64,000 nt of DNA. Source: Stieleria bergensis. GTDB taxonomy: Bacteria; Planctomycetota; Planctomycetia; Pirellulales; Pirellulaceae. Every line of letters begins with the position of its first letter. Position 1 is the first letter of the stretch. Shown piece by piece: positions 35,886 to 44,987 of the stretch. The notes under the pieces were generated by a model. That model did no database searches. It was not told the origin of the DNA and saw only the letters and a program-made list of their open reading frames with translations. The stretch is from positions 6,337,697 to 6,401,696 of the forward strand of contig CP036272.1 of the NCBI GenBank assembly GCA_007745635.1, written 5' to 3'. A program made the position numbers and the translations under genes.

Positions 35886-38201
35886 TCATTGATCGCCTTT
35901 CCCTCTGGTCTTCCGAGCCACCATTTTAATCGCTCGCTCGAGCAGCGACTCCAAGCCCACTGTCAACTCGGGATGCGGGCTATAGCAAATCACGGCTCCT
36001 TGCCCGAACCTGCCTTTGGCCATCGCGACGGTCCCTATCATCACTCCAGGCGATGCACCGTTTTTGACAACCTCCGTTTTGTACGTTGCCAACGTCTGAA
36101 AGTCTTCAATGTGATCATGATTCCCCGGCGCTAACAGCGGGCCTTGCCCATGGTAAATTTGAAGCTCGGAGTCCGGCAACAAGAGATCGCTCGCACCTTG
36201 CTCAGTGGCTTCGATGGACACCGTTCCTGTCCCGCGATTCCAATGCTTGCGATCAACCACCTTTGCGTCCATGATCCCAAGCGACCATTCATAGTCTGCC
36301 GACGCCAAGTAGGATCCAGCACAGATTCCAATGTACCCACCGCCGTCAGCGACAAAGCGGCGGACTGCCTCCCTGCGTTCTGGACCCAACGCACGAGCTT
36401 GTCCACTGCCACTGCCACCGGGATGAATCAGAACATCCAACTGCTTCAGCTGATCAGCCTCCACATCTTCAGCAGCCAATCGATGCACGTTCAATCCCGG
36501 CAACTTCTCCAGCTCGAACAGCAAATCCTTAAAACTGCCACCGACACCTTTTCCAACGTAAACACCGACATTCACAGAGGACGCATTCGGTTCCGTTTCG
36601 TTTTTTTGCTGTGAAACGCAAACCTGATCAATGATCAATGTTGCTTGGGGAGCAGCGAAGCGTAGGCCGACCGACTGAACTTGAAGATCAGCGGGCGCAT
36701 CAACCGTGCCAAGCAAGCCTGCTGAATCTCCACTCACGCTATTTCGCACAAACAGATCAAGCCGGTTCGCTGCCCCCCGTTCAATCACAAACCAGAACGT
36801 GATCTTACGCTGTCGAGTGAACATCAATGGGTCAGGCAGCGCATCGTTGTCATCGCGAGCAATCAACGGCCCATGCCAAAGCGAATCCAGGCTGGGGTCC
36901 GCTTGCGATGCCGCCCCTGCCCGCCGCAAGATGGCTGATGAACGCGTGGTGCGACTGCCCAAATCGACTTCGGCAAACCAACCGGTGAACGGCCTGGCTG
37001 GCCGGTCGACCGGCAAATGCTTCGGAGGTGTCTGACCGCTGGCTCGTCGTCCGAACAGACCAAACTGAAACGCTTGATCGTGAAACCCTAACGCGTCGTG
37101 CATGGCATCAAACTGCAACGTGATTCGATCACCCACCCTGGGCAGCCCGGTCGGTGGAAAGGAAGCCATCAAGGTGCTTGCTTTTTGATCGTCGCTTGTT
37201 TGCAACCTCAATGCGGGCGACTGAGTGAGCTTGCCACCGGTGGGCGCGACCGACAGCTCCGCATCGGCGCTGTCCACCAAGCGCCAGGACTGCAAACGCT
37301 GATCGTCGAAATGAAAATTGACGATCGCTCCCTGCGACGAAAGACGTGATGTGGCGATCTTCGGTGGATCAGCTAAAGGCAAAGAGGAGCGATCGACATC
37401 CAGGCCTGGAAGATAGTTTTCTGCGAAAGCAACCAATGCGTTGGCGATGCGATCGGCAGTCGTTGCCAACTGATCAGCAGATCGCAAGTCGCGTCCAAGC
37501 TCTAACTGAATCGCATCCACTGTCCCACCGCGATCACTTCCATAGGTCACAACGATGTAGCCGCCGTCGTAACTGGGATGATCTTGATCAGCGAGGTCCA
37601 CATTGGGAACCACGGGAAAATCCTGCTTGGCGAGCTGACCAAACAAACTGCCGGGCCCGATCAATGCGGCTCGGCCATGGTGCTTTAACAAATGCGAAAC
37701 CGTGGCCCCGTTTTGTGTGCCTCGGTAGATTGCTTGGGGATTGGCTGCTTGCCCATGAATATCCAGCAAGATGCCTTGTTGCCAACGATACTCCACCTGG
37801 CGCCGCGCATCGGACAGGGCTTGATGATAGGCGTCGTAGGCTTGCTGAGCGGGTGACGACTCATAGGCGTCCAGTGGCCGGCGATTGGCATCGGCGTACT
37901 TGCGATGAAACTTCGCGACCACCAAATAGGGACGCTTCCCCGTCTTGCGCTGCAGTGCGTTGGCGATTTCCTGTGTCAACGTTCCAGTGTTCAAATCCGT
38001 CCGATTGCGAAACTGCCTGACGCCTTGTCCCGTGCGCTCGGCAGCGCCGGCTATCGCTTGACTGCCACCGTGTGGAGCGGAAAGAATGATCGGCAAGTCG
38101 CCGCGCTGAACATTTACCAGCGGATGGGCAGCCCGTTGGGCCCAGGCAGACTGCGCGACCATCCCGCCACAAACGATCATCAACACCATCCGAATCAACA
38201 T
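35886..38201 (-). CDS. N-formylglutamate amidohydrolase-like/glutamine amidotransferase-like fusion
   Basis: 771 residues. ATG 38201 is chosen because a strong Shine-Dalgarno GGAAGGAGAG (38207-38216) precedes it and it opens a signal peptide ending AQSAWAQ; ATG 38270, which overlaps the stop of the VOC gene, is the alternative. The first 270 residues resemble N-formylglutamate amidohydrolases (LSAPHGGSQAI, GILLDIHGQA, AIQLELGRDLR). The middle 230 residues are beta-rich, like a LamG/concanavalin domain. The last 200 residues match the BPL_N glutamine amidotransferase-like group (VLIHPGGSGSGQ and GGYIGICAGSYLAS with a Cys nucleophile). Exported; substrate unknown, perhaps a peptide or amide. 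Confidence 0.86.
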   Translation of the reverse strand: MLIRMVLMIVCGGMVAQSAWAQRAAHPLVNVQRGDLPIILSAPHGGSQAIAGAAERTGQGVRQFRNRTDLNTGTLTQEIANALQRKTGKRPYLVVAKFHRKYADANRRPLDAYESSPAQQAYDAYHQALSDARRQVEYRWQQGILLDIHGQAANPQAIYRGTQNGATVSHLLKHHGRAALIGPGSLFGQLAKQDFPVVPNVDLADQDHPSYDGGYIVVTYGSDRGGTVDAIQLELGRDLRSADQLATTADRIANALVAFAENYLPGLDVDRSSLPLADPPKIATSRLSSQGAIVNFHFDDQRLQSWRLVDSADAELSVAPTGGKLTQSPALRLQTSDDQKASTLMASFPPTGLPRVGDRITLQFDAMHDALGFHDQAFQFGLFGRRASGQTPPKHLPVDRPARPFTGWFAEVDLGSRTTRSSAILRRAGAASQADPSLDSLWHGPLIARDDNDALPDPLMFTRQRKITFWFVIERGAANRLDLFVRNSVSGDSAGLLGTVDAPADLQVQSVGLRFAAPQATLIIDQVCVSQQKNETEPNASSVNVGVYVGKGVGGSFKDLLFELEKLPGLNVHRLAAEDVEADQLKQLDVLIHPGGSGSGQARALGPERREAVRRFVADGGGYIGICAGSYLASADYEWSLGIMDAKVVDRKHWNRGTGTVSIEATEQGASDLLLPDSELQIYHGQGPLLAPGNHDHIEDFQTLATYKTEVVKNGASPGVMIGTVAMAKGRFGQGAVICYSPHPELTVGLESLLERAIKMVARKTRGKGDQ

Positions 38202-38206
38202 CGCGT

Positions 38207-38216
38207 CTCTCCTTCC
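38207..38216 (-). promoter_or_regulatory. Strong Shine-Dalgarno sequence deciding the start at 38201
   Basis: Minus strand GGAAGGAGAG, with AGGAG seven to eight bases from ATG. This is one of few clear ribosome-binding sites in the window and supports the shorter signal-peptide start. Confidence 0.75.
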
Positions 38217-38269
38217 GACAAGTTCGCCCAACCCCCGGCACCAGCACTGTCTGCAACAACAGATATCCA

Positions 38270-38704
38270 TCAGTCGCGTGCAAACAGCTGGCCATCGATG
38301 TCGGCAAATGCTTTGAACTCCAACGCGTTACCGCTGGGATCGGCAAAGAACATCGTGTGCTGCTGGCCGGGCTGGCCTTCGAATCGCACACAGGGCTCAA
38401 TGATAAACTGATCGACAAAGTCACGCGCGCGTTCAGCCAACTGCTGCCAGGCTGGGACTTCTAGAATCACTCCAAAATGAGGCACGGGCACGGACTGGCT
38501 ATCGACAGGATTGCAATGATTGGCAACCGTGCCGTCGCGACCGATGGCAGGGTTCAAATGAGTCACCACCTGATGGCCGAACATGTTGAAGTCGATCCAG
38601 GTGGGCGCACTGCGTCCTTCAGGCAACCCCAGTTTGCTCCCATAGAAATCACGAGCTTCATCGATATCGCGTACTTGAATGGCCAGATGAAAGGGAGTCA
38701 GCAT
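38270..38704 (-). CDS. VOC/glyoxalase family protein
   Basis: 144 residues from ATG 38704 (a longer frame to 38734 adds ten residues). The start LTPFHLAIQVRDIDEARDFY is the beta-alpha-beta start of a glyoxalase/bleomycin-resistance module, and QHTMFFADPSGNALEFKAF is the second module with the metal-binding Glu. The metal-binding His and Glu (HLAIQV and LEFKAF) suggest a dioxygenase- or lyase-like enzyme. Its TGA stop shares one base with an ATG of the next gene (38270). Substrate unknown. Confidence 0.88.
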   Translation of the reverse strand: MLTPFHLAIQVRDIDEARDFYGSKLGLPEGRSAPTWIDFNMFGHQVVTHLNPAIGRDGTVANHCNPVDSQSVPVPHFGVILEVPAWQQLAERARDFVDQFIIEPCVRFEGQPGQQHTMFFADPSGNALEFKAFADIDGQLFARD

Positions 38705-39037
38705 GGGTGTGACTTCATTGAGAGAAGGGAACAAACGCCGGTAGCACCATGAAACCGATCCACTTGAGTGTGTGCCGGTTGTTTCTGGCGATTATTTAAA
38801 GCGATCTGCTGCCCGCTGTGGCTCAAAGCGATGGCCGACCATGGCGTTTTCGGCAAATGGCGAGCCAACAGAGACGACGTAAACAATGCACTGGCAAGAA
38901 GTTGCGACAATTCCTTATTTGTGTAGAATAATCTTGCCGACTAAAGCAATGAAACGAGAGCAGCTTTAGTGCCCCACCTGCCTTTCAACCCACCCATCTA
39001 GGCCCAACTCACGCGGCCCTCTTTAGAGAGACAAATC
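38705..39037. other. Divergent intergenic region
   Basis: About 330 bases between the divergent VOC and DUF1552 genes, relatively A/T-rich near 38900-38960. It holds a sigma-70-like promoter at 38903-38930 for the plus-strand genes. No other element was recognised. Confidence 0.5.
38903..38930 (+). promoter_or_regulatory. Candidate sigma-70 promoter
   Basis: TTGCGA, a 16-base spacer and TAGAAT lie about 108 bases upstream of the DUF1552 start at 39038, in an A/T-rich stretch. Match to consensus is moderate. Confidence 0.45.
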
Positions 39038-40357
39038 ATGCTGAATCGACGAAAGATGCTTCAGGCTGTCGCTGGCGGAGCCGGCGCCGCACTTGGACTT
39101 CCCGCTGCTTCGCAAACGGCGCAGGGCGCGATTGCCAGCAGTGGTGGACCAAAGCGGATCATCTTCTTCATGCAGAACCAAGGCTTTGATCCAGCCACCT
39201 GTATCCCCAAGAGCATGACTGGCAGCGGATCGTTGGCCAACAAGACCCTGCCTGAGCCGATCAGCCCGTTGGAAAAGTACAAAGAGCGGCTGCACATCAT
39301 CAATGGCTTGCACGGCATGCACACCACGCCATCTCACAGTGCCTTCTTCGGTGCACTGGGTGGCTATCGAGGCGGCGACGGCGTTCCTCCCAGTGCAGCG
39401 ACCATTGACTATCAATTGAGCAAAGTGCTGCCCGAGACGATGCTGCCACACTTGTGTATCGGCATGGACTCGATCGAGAACATGACCAGCAAGCCGACCA
39501 TTGCCAACTTATCGGCAAGTGGCGCTGGCCAGCCGATCTTCATGCACTCCAATCCCAACCACCTGTACCAGATGCTTTATGGCGGCATCTCCTCGGGAGA
39601 CATTCGACGCCAACACGAAGCTCGTTCCAATGTTCTGAATCAAATCGAACAATTGGCTGCCGCAAAAGGCAACTCGCTACCGAAATCCGATGGCCAGCGT
39701 TATGGCCAATACGTTCAAGGGTTCCGTGATGCGAACGGGCTGCGTGATCGCCTGGATTCTGTCTCAGATCACTTGCGCGAATTTGCTCCCAAGGTCGACG
39801 AGCGGTACACCAACCCTGAATTTGAAACCGATTGGCATGACTGTTTATTAGACTTAGGCATTTCGTCGATCACCTCTGGCATCACCAACACACTGACGAT
39901 TGGCTCCGGTCGTGGCGAGATCTTTGGCGCCTGGAAAGGACTCGACATTGATCAACAGGGACACAACCTGGGTCACATGAAGCAGCCCGACAATCCAATT
40001 TGGATCAAGATTCGCCAGTACAACAGTCGCATGTTGGTGCGCATCATGGAAGCGTTGGACAGCGTGCCCGAAGGCAGCGGCAGCATGATGGACAACACGC
40101 TGATCGTTTACACCAGCAATAACGCAGACAAGCAACACACCAGCGGCAACAATTGGCCCGTCATGTTGCTGGGCAACTGTGGAGGCATCTTCAAATCAGG
40201 ATGCTTCACTCAGGTCGAAGGCAAGCGGCCGATCAACTCGCTGTATGCGACGTTGCTGAATGTTGCGGGGCAAAACGTGGATCGCTTTAACATGAGCGAC
40301 CAGATGGCGAAGAAGTTTGACGACTCAACAGGCCCCTTGAAGGAAATCTTGGCATGA
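39038..40357 (+). CDS. DUF1552 family exported protein
   Basis: 439 residues, with an AGAGAGA ribosome-binding sequence upstream. The leader [19 protein letters not shown] is a Tat-type signal. Family segments are [52 protein letters not shown] and [18 protein letters not shown]. It is closest to the copy at 15763-17163. Here the DUF1552 gene comes first and its stop overlaps the cytochrome start as ATGA (40354-40357), the reverse of the order in the other pairs. Reaction unknown. Confidence 0.93.
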   Translation: MLNRRKMLQAVAGGAGAALGLPAASQTAQGAIASSGGPKRIIFFMQNQGFDPATCIPKSMTGSGSLANKTLPEPISPLEKYKERLHIINGLHGMHTTPSHSAFFGALGGYRGGDGVPPSAATIDYQLSKVLPETMLPHLCIGMDSIENMTSKPTIANLSASGAGQPIFMHSNPNHLYQMLYGGISSGDIRRQHEARSNVLNQIEQLAAAKGNSLPKSDGQRYGQYVQGFRDANGLRDRLDSVSDHLREFAPKVDERYTNPEFETDWHDCLLDLGISSITSGITNTLTIGSGRGEIFGAWKGLDIDQQGHNLGHMKQPDNPIWIKIRQYNSRMLVRIMEALDSVPEGSGSMMDNTLIVYTSNNADKQHTSGNNWPVMLLGNCGGIFKSGCFTQVEGKRPINSLYATLLNVAGQNVDRFNMSDQMAKKFDDSTGPLKEILA

Positions 40358-42969
40358 TCATTGTTCGGTTTGTGTACTCTCTTTGCGTGGCCGGCCTGCT
40401 GCTGGCCACCGCGCCGTTCGCGGCCGCTCAAGGCACGCAGAAAAATGGCGAAACCTACACGCCGGGCCAGAAAATCAAAGTTGACTTCAAAGGGTTTGCC
40501 AGTGAGTTCCTGGCGACCCATTGCGTTGACTGCCATGGCGAGACGGATCCCGAAGGCGGACTTTCTCTGCACGACTTAGGTCCCGTTGATGAAGTCAATG
40601 CCGGTGTCTGGAGATCCGTCTGGGCTCAGGTGACATTGAAGGAAATGCCACCCCAGGACATGGATCAACCCGGCGTGATTGAACGCCTGAAGTTCTCCGA
40701 CTGGGTGGTCGGACGCCTCAGTCACGTGATGCGTGACAAAGGTGGCTTTCAGGCACTCGTGGATCCTAACAAAGGGAACTTTGTCGATCACGAACTGTTG
40801 TTCGGTCAACTGCCGAGCAACATTGTGCTCAAGCCAACGTCTTCGCCTGCGCGAATCTGGAGACTGACTCCGCAAGAACACATCACTCGACTGAACGAGC
40901 TGATCAACACCGAAGCCAAATACGATCCTGCCAAGCCTGGACTGCGCACTCACGGCGATGCGGTTCCAACCAATCATGGTGGTGAACTAAAACTGTACTT
41001 TGGCACCGACCGAATCATTCAATGGCAGGGCGGAACCGTCGCCTATGCAACAGCCGTCAAAAGCGTGCCTGCGATTCTGTCCTCCGCTCGCAAGCATGGA
41101 CTGGAGAACTACCCTGAGTTCTACACCGTCAACAGTGCCGAAGCCACGCAGATCATGGACGTCGCTGATGACCTTCTGGAATACATGGCTTATGGACCAC
41201 TTAGCATCGCCAATCCAGAACAGATCACTGACGACCCCAAGACTTACAAGATCGAAGGCGACATCCGCGGACTGCCAACGGCGATTGTTTACAACACCAA
41301 AGTGGTTCGACCGCTGACGCCCGTCTACGAATTGATGAAAGACAAGGGTGTGGACGAACAGAAACTCCGCGCGGCAGTGGACTACATGTTCCAAGCGATG
41401 ACGTATCGTCCGCCGAGCAAGTCGGAATCAGAACGCTACCTGGAGATTGCCCAACAGACCATCGATAAACTGGGCAAAGAAGAAGGCGTCATGCTTGGCT
41501 TGTCAGCAATCTTTCTTGATCGAGATGCCCTCTTCCGATCAGAACTGGCTACCAGCGGCAAGCCAGACGAACATGGTCGCGTGATGTTGAAAGACTGGGA
41601 ACTAGGCCTGGCTGTCAATCATGCACTGAGCTACATCCAGCCCGATGAACAACTGCAGCAGGCCATCCAAGACGGCCGCATGCGAACCAAAGAGGACGTT
41701 TACCGCGAAGTCAAACGCATGCTGGAAGACCCCAGCATCCGCAAGCCTCGCGTCACGCGTTTCTTTCGTGACTACTTTGACTATGACCTGGGTGGATACA
41801 TCTGCAAAGATGCCAAAGCACTGGCAGCAACCGGCGCCAGCACGCGCGGCACTGCACACTACCGGGCCATGTTTGACGCGACGGCCAGTACCGACCGCTT
41901 GATCGAACTGATCTTGAGCGAAGACAAAGATGTCCTCCGGCAACTGCTAACGACCGACAAAGTCGTCGCGACGCGGAGTGACAACGTTTACTTTGGGCGC
42001 AAGAACACGAACGAAGAACGAGCCAGATCACTTGCCGAAGCCAAAGTGCGTGCGGAAGAAGCTTCCAAAGAAGCTCGGGCGCAATTGGAGACGCTGGAGA
42101 AGGAATTTGCTGAACTGGAAGCCCAGGTGAAAGCTGAACCCGATAACAAACAGCTGAAAAAGAGCCTGGACCGACAGAAGAAAACCGTCGCCAATGCCAA
42201 GAAGAAAGTGAACGACGCCAAGAATCGAGCGAACAGCAACGCGAATCATAATGTGACGCAGGCGAAGCTAAACGGGCCCAAAATCCATGCCCGTGTCAGT
42301 CGCCGCAGCTTTGGTACCGGTTCGATGAAGCCCGATCGCGTCTTGGCCACCGCGCCGGAAGGTCAACGACTTGGCTTACTGACCCATCCTAGCTGGCTGG
42401 TCTCGCACTCCGACGCCATGGACAATCACGCGATCTTGCGAGGTCGCTGGATTCGCGAGCGTTTGCTTGGGGGTGGCATCCCGGATGTTCCGATCACTGT
42501 CGACGCCATGCTACCCGACGAACCGCAGAACACGCTGCGAGAACGCATGCGTGTGACCCGTGAATCCTATTGCTGGACTTGCCACAGGAAAATGGATCCA
42601 CTGGGCTTGCCGTTCGAGATGTACAACCATGCAGGGATCTTTCGAACCACCGAACTGGACCAACCTGTGGACACCAGTGGCGAGATCATCGACAGCGGTG
42701 ACCCTGAACTGGACGGGAAGGTTTCCAACGCAATCGAATTGATCGAGAAGCTTGCCGCCAGCGAACGTGCTGAACAAGTGTTTGTTCGTCACGCCTTTCG
42801 CTTTTGGATGGGACGCAACGAAACCTTGAACGATGCTCCTGTGCTTCAAGACGCCCACCGTGCCTATCGCGAAAGCGGTGGCAGCATGAATGCGTTGCTG
42901 CTCTCCTTGCTGACCTCTGACGCGTTCCTCTATCGAACTCGGTCCGAAGCCCTGTTAGCCGGTCCTTGA
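40354..42969 (+). CDS. Planctomycete cytochrome c protein with coiled-coil insertion
   Basis: 871 residues starting at an ATGA overlap with the DUF1552 gene, so translation is probably coupled. A signal peptide ([18 protein letters not shown]) precedes heme site CVDCH (C57). The body resembles the protein at 17216-19537, with [18 protein letters not shown], the DUF1588 segment [19 protein letters not shown] (C740) and a DUF1585 tail. Residues about 549-645 form a long Ala/Lys/Glu-rich heptad stretch ([17 protein letters not shown]) that the paralogue lacks at the same place; it should form a coiled coil. Exported redox protein; substrate unknown. Confidence 0.93.
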   Translation: MIIVRFVYSLCVAGLLLATAPFAAAQGTQKNGETYTPGQKIKVDFKGFASEFLATHCVDCHGETDPEGGLSLHDLGPVDEVNAGVWRSVWAQVTLKEMPPQDMDQPGVIERLKFSDWVVGRLSHVMRDKGGFQALVDPNKGNFVDHELLFGQLPSNIVLKPTSSPARIWRLTPQEHITRLNELINTEAKYDPAKPGLRTHGDAVPTNHGGELKLYFGTDRIIQWQGGTVAYATAVKSVPAILSSARKHGLENYPEFYTVNSAEATQIMDVADDLLEYMAYGPLSIANPEQITDDPKTYKIEGDIRGLPTAIVYNTKVVRPLTPVYELMKDKGVDEQKLRAAVDYMFQAMTYRPPSKSESERYLEIAQQTIDKLGKEEGVMLGLSAIFLDRDALFRSELATSGKPDEHGRVMLKDWELGLAVNHALSYIQPDEQLQQAIQDGRMRTKEDVYREVKRMLEDPSIRKPRVTRFFRDYFDYDLGGYICKDAKALAATGASTRGTAHYRAMFDATASTDRLIELILSEDKDVLRQLLTTDKVVATRSDNVYFGRKNTNEERARSLAEAKVRAEEASKEARAQLETLEKEFAELEAQVKAEPDNKQLKKSLDRQKKTVANAKKKVNDAKNRANSNANHNVTQAKLNGPKIHARVSRRSFGTGSMKPDRVLATAPEGQRLGLLTHPSWLVSHSDAMDNHAILRGRWIRERLLGGGIPDVPITVDAMLPDEPQNTLRERMRVTRESYCWTCHRKMDPLGLPFEMYNHAGIFRTTELDQPVDTSGEIIDSGDPELDGKVSNAIELIEKLAASERAEQVFVRHAFRFWMGRNETLNDAPVLQDAHRAYRESGGSMNALLLSLLTSDAFLYRTRSEALLAGP

Positions 42970-42975
42970 TGGATC

Positions 42976-43042
42976 GCAACCGTTCAATCCAGGGACGGCG
43001 TGTGCTTCCACACGCTGTCCGATTCGCGATTCGATCGGTTGC
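42976..43042. terminator. Long nested hairpin after the cytochrome gene
   Basis: A 12-bp stem with one G-T pair (42993-43004 with 43009-43020, loop cttc) sits inside a 7-bp pair gcaaccg/cggttgc (42976-42982 with 43036-43042). It starts just after the stop at 42969. No T tract; probably a transcript-end structure. Confidence 0.5.
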
Positions 43043-43108
43043 TCGCTCGCCCCACTTCTCTGCCTGCCGCCAACCTCGCGGCTCGTCTCCGCTCACCACG
43101 ACTGCCTC

Positions 43109-44653
43109 ATGCTGCGCCACTCCTTATTGCTATCGTTAGCCCTGGTTTCATTCAGTAGCCTCGCGTTGGCACAACAACGCTGGCCGAGCCATCGTGGCCC
43201 CAACCAGAACTATCACTTATCCAGCAAGACAAGCTTTCCAACGACCTGGAGTGTCAGCAAGGGCGAAAACATTCGCTGGCGAATGCCTCTGCCAGAAACG
43301 GGACACAGCGGCATTGCCGTCTGGGATGACAAGCTCTTCCTGACCTGCTTCAAAGAGCTAAGCGAAACAGACAATCGCAACAATGGCACCTGGGCCGCAG
43401 AATCTCGCGGCCACTGCCTGGACGCAAAGACTGGCAAACTGCTGTGGAGCTGTGACTTGCCGGGCAAACGCCCCAACCAAGTCAACGGAACCTTCACCGA
43501 TTCCACCACGCCGACGCCAGTCACCGATGGCAAACATGTCTGGTTCGTCAGCGCCGGCGGTTACATGGCGTGCTATACCGTGACAGGGCAAAAAGTCTGG
43601 GCAAAGCCGTTTGACGTTCGCACCAAACACTCGGCAAAACAGTTCCAGCCTTTCCTGCATGCAGGCAAACTGTATTACGTCATGATGCGAGACTCGGCCG
43701 ATCCGCTGCGGCGCGAGCAAACCGCCAAAGACTATGACAAAAACAGTAAGACCGGTTGGCCGTGGATGCATGTCCGAACCTTTGATGCGATGACCGGGGA
43801 AGCAGTCGACACATTGCCGCAAGGCATCAGCGTGCACAGCAAAGGTGCGCTCGGCCAAGTCAACGGCCAGACGGTGCTGCTGCATGCTAAAGGCGGCGGA
43901 CACTCACCTCCAGAAAAGCCCTATGGGATTGGACTCTCCAAACTAAACGCAACCCACGATCAAGTGTGGGAACGGCCTGGTTTGTACTTCGAAGGCACGC
44001 ACTTTGTTGACCAACAGCATGCGTATTGCTTTGACAAGAATGATTTGGTTGTCCTTGATCTCGCCAGTGGTCAAACGATCAAGCGGATTCCCGTACGCAA
44101 CCAAGGCTCGATCATTCGCTTTGACGAATCAGCGGGCAAGTACCTGGCGCCACAGGCGGTTGAGAAAGGCAAAAGCAAACACATGCTGACTCATCGCAGC
44201 AACATCGGTGTTGGCCGCTACCATTTCTTTCTGGGAGGTCAGGCTGGCACCTTGGGACGCATCGATCTTGAATCGGGCGAAGTCAACCACTTGCAAGTTC
44301 CTCTCCAAGTGCGCTATGAAGCTGGTAAGAAAGTTTACCAATGGAAACAGTTCGACTCCGGCGATGCCACAGGATCCGGCTTCGTCGTCGAAGGTGACAA
44401 GCGTCGCTTGAGCCACGGCTTTGGGCATATCTCAGCGGCAACACCGATCGTGATCAATAACCACATCTATTTCACAACCGTGTTAGGGACCGTGTACGTG
44501 GTCGATGCCACCGCCGAGACCTTTGACCAACGGGCCTTGGTGGCAGTGAACGATTTGGGCAAACCCGGCGAAACCTGGACGCTGGCTCCACTGACCGCGG
44601 CGGAAGGCTGTCTGTACCAGCGCACCGCACGCGAGATTATCTGCATTCAATAG
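43109..44653 (+). CDS. PQQ-type beta-propeller exported protein
   Basis: 514 residues with a signal peptide ending in SLALA. The opening QRWPSHRGPNQNYHLS and repeated blades such as LDAKTGKLLWSCDLPG, FDAMTGEAVDTLP and VLDLASGQTIKRIPV are typical of PQQ/BamB-like propellers. In planctomycetes such proteins are exported and mostly uncharacterised; binding of PQQ is not certain because the cofactor residues are not evident. It lies 139 bases after the cytochrome gene on the same strand, with a hairpin between, so it may have its own transcript. Confidence 0.9.
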   Translation: MLRHSLLLSLALVSFSSLALAQQRWPSHRGPNQNYHLSSKTSFPTTWSVSKGENIRWRMPLPETGHSGIAVWDDKLFLTCFKELSETDNRNNGTWAAESRGHCLDAKTGKLLWSCDLPGKRPNQVNGTFTDSTTPTPVTDGKHVWFVSAGGYMACYTVTGQKVWAKPFDVRTKHSAKQFQPFLHAGKLYYVMMRDSADPLRREQTAKDYDKNSKTGWPWMHVRTFDAMTGEAVDTLPQGISVHSKGALGQVNGQTVLLHAKGGGHSPPEKPYGIGLSKLNATHDQVWERPGLYFEGTHFVDQQHAYCFDKNDLVVLDLASGQTIKRIPVRNQGSIIRFDESAGKYLAPQAVEKGKSKHMLTHRSNIGVGRYHFFLGGQAGTLGRIDLESGEVNHLQVPLQVRYEAGKKVYQWKQFDSGDATGSGFVVEGDKRRLSHGFGHISAATPIVINNHIYFTTVLGTVYVVDATAETFDQRALVAVNDLGKPGETWTLAPLTAAEGCLYQRTAREIICIQ

Positions 44654-44678
44654 CGCACCGCTGGGTGTCAATGCAGAT
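44639..44678. terminator. Inverted repeat spanning the propeller gene stop
   Basis: A 9-bp inverted repeat (atctgcatt/aatgcagat) with a 22-base loop covers the stop codon at 44651-44653. Possible transcript-end or translation-coupling structure; no T tract. Confidence 0.3.
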
Positions 44679-44987
44679 CGGAAGACCATCAACGTGATGG
44701 CTCGGTGCATGCCCTTGCGTTTAATCTCCACCACCCGAGTCTGGATGAAGTTTGCCAGCGGCCACCGCTTTCTGGGCAAGTGAGCTTGCATTGAACTGGC
44801 AAGCTGGGGAGATTAGCAATCCAGAGCAATTCTGCAGGATGGCGGCCAACTGCGTCAGCGGCGTTGACGAGGCTCCGAGCGACCCGCTTGGATGCCCGTT
44901 TGCTCCGCATCATTTGGCTTCCGTATCAATAGCTGCTGATCCACCGCTGCTCCTCTTAGACGTCAGCAACTTGACCGAGGCAACTTC
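44654..44987. other. Intergenic stretch with a nested structured element
   Basis: About 330 bases upstream of the 12-heme cytochrome. The main content is the nested inverted repeat at 44722-44815; no gene or clear promoter was seen. Confidence 0.5.
44722..44815. ncRNA. Candidate structured RNA or leader element
   Basis: Three nested stems: taatctcc/ggagatta (44722-44729 with 44808-44815), ttgccag/ctggcaa (44752-44758 with 44796-44802), and gcaag-tgag-cttgc (44776-44789). It lies 170 bases before the 12-heme cytochrome start. Could be a regulatory leader or a relic inverted-repeat element; no known riboswitch was recognised. Confidence 0.3.

Noticed and set aside
38270-38272. ATG 38270 of the amidohydrolase gene overlapping the stop of the VOC gene, as translation-coupled start.
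   Set aside because: It gives a Cys-rich N-terminus, while ATG 38201 has a strong ribosome-binding site and a clean signal peptide; kept only as an alternative.
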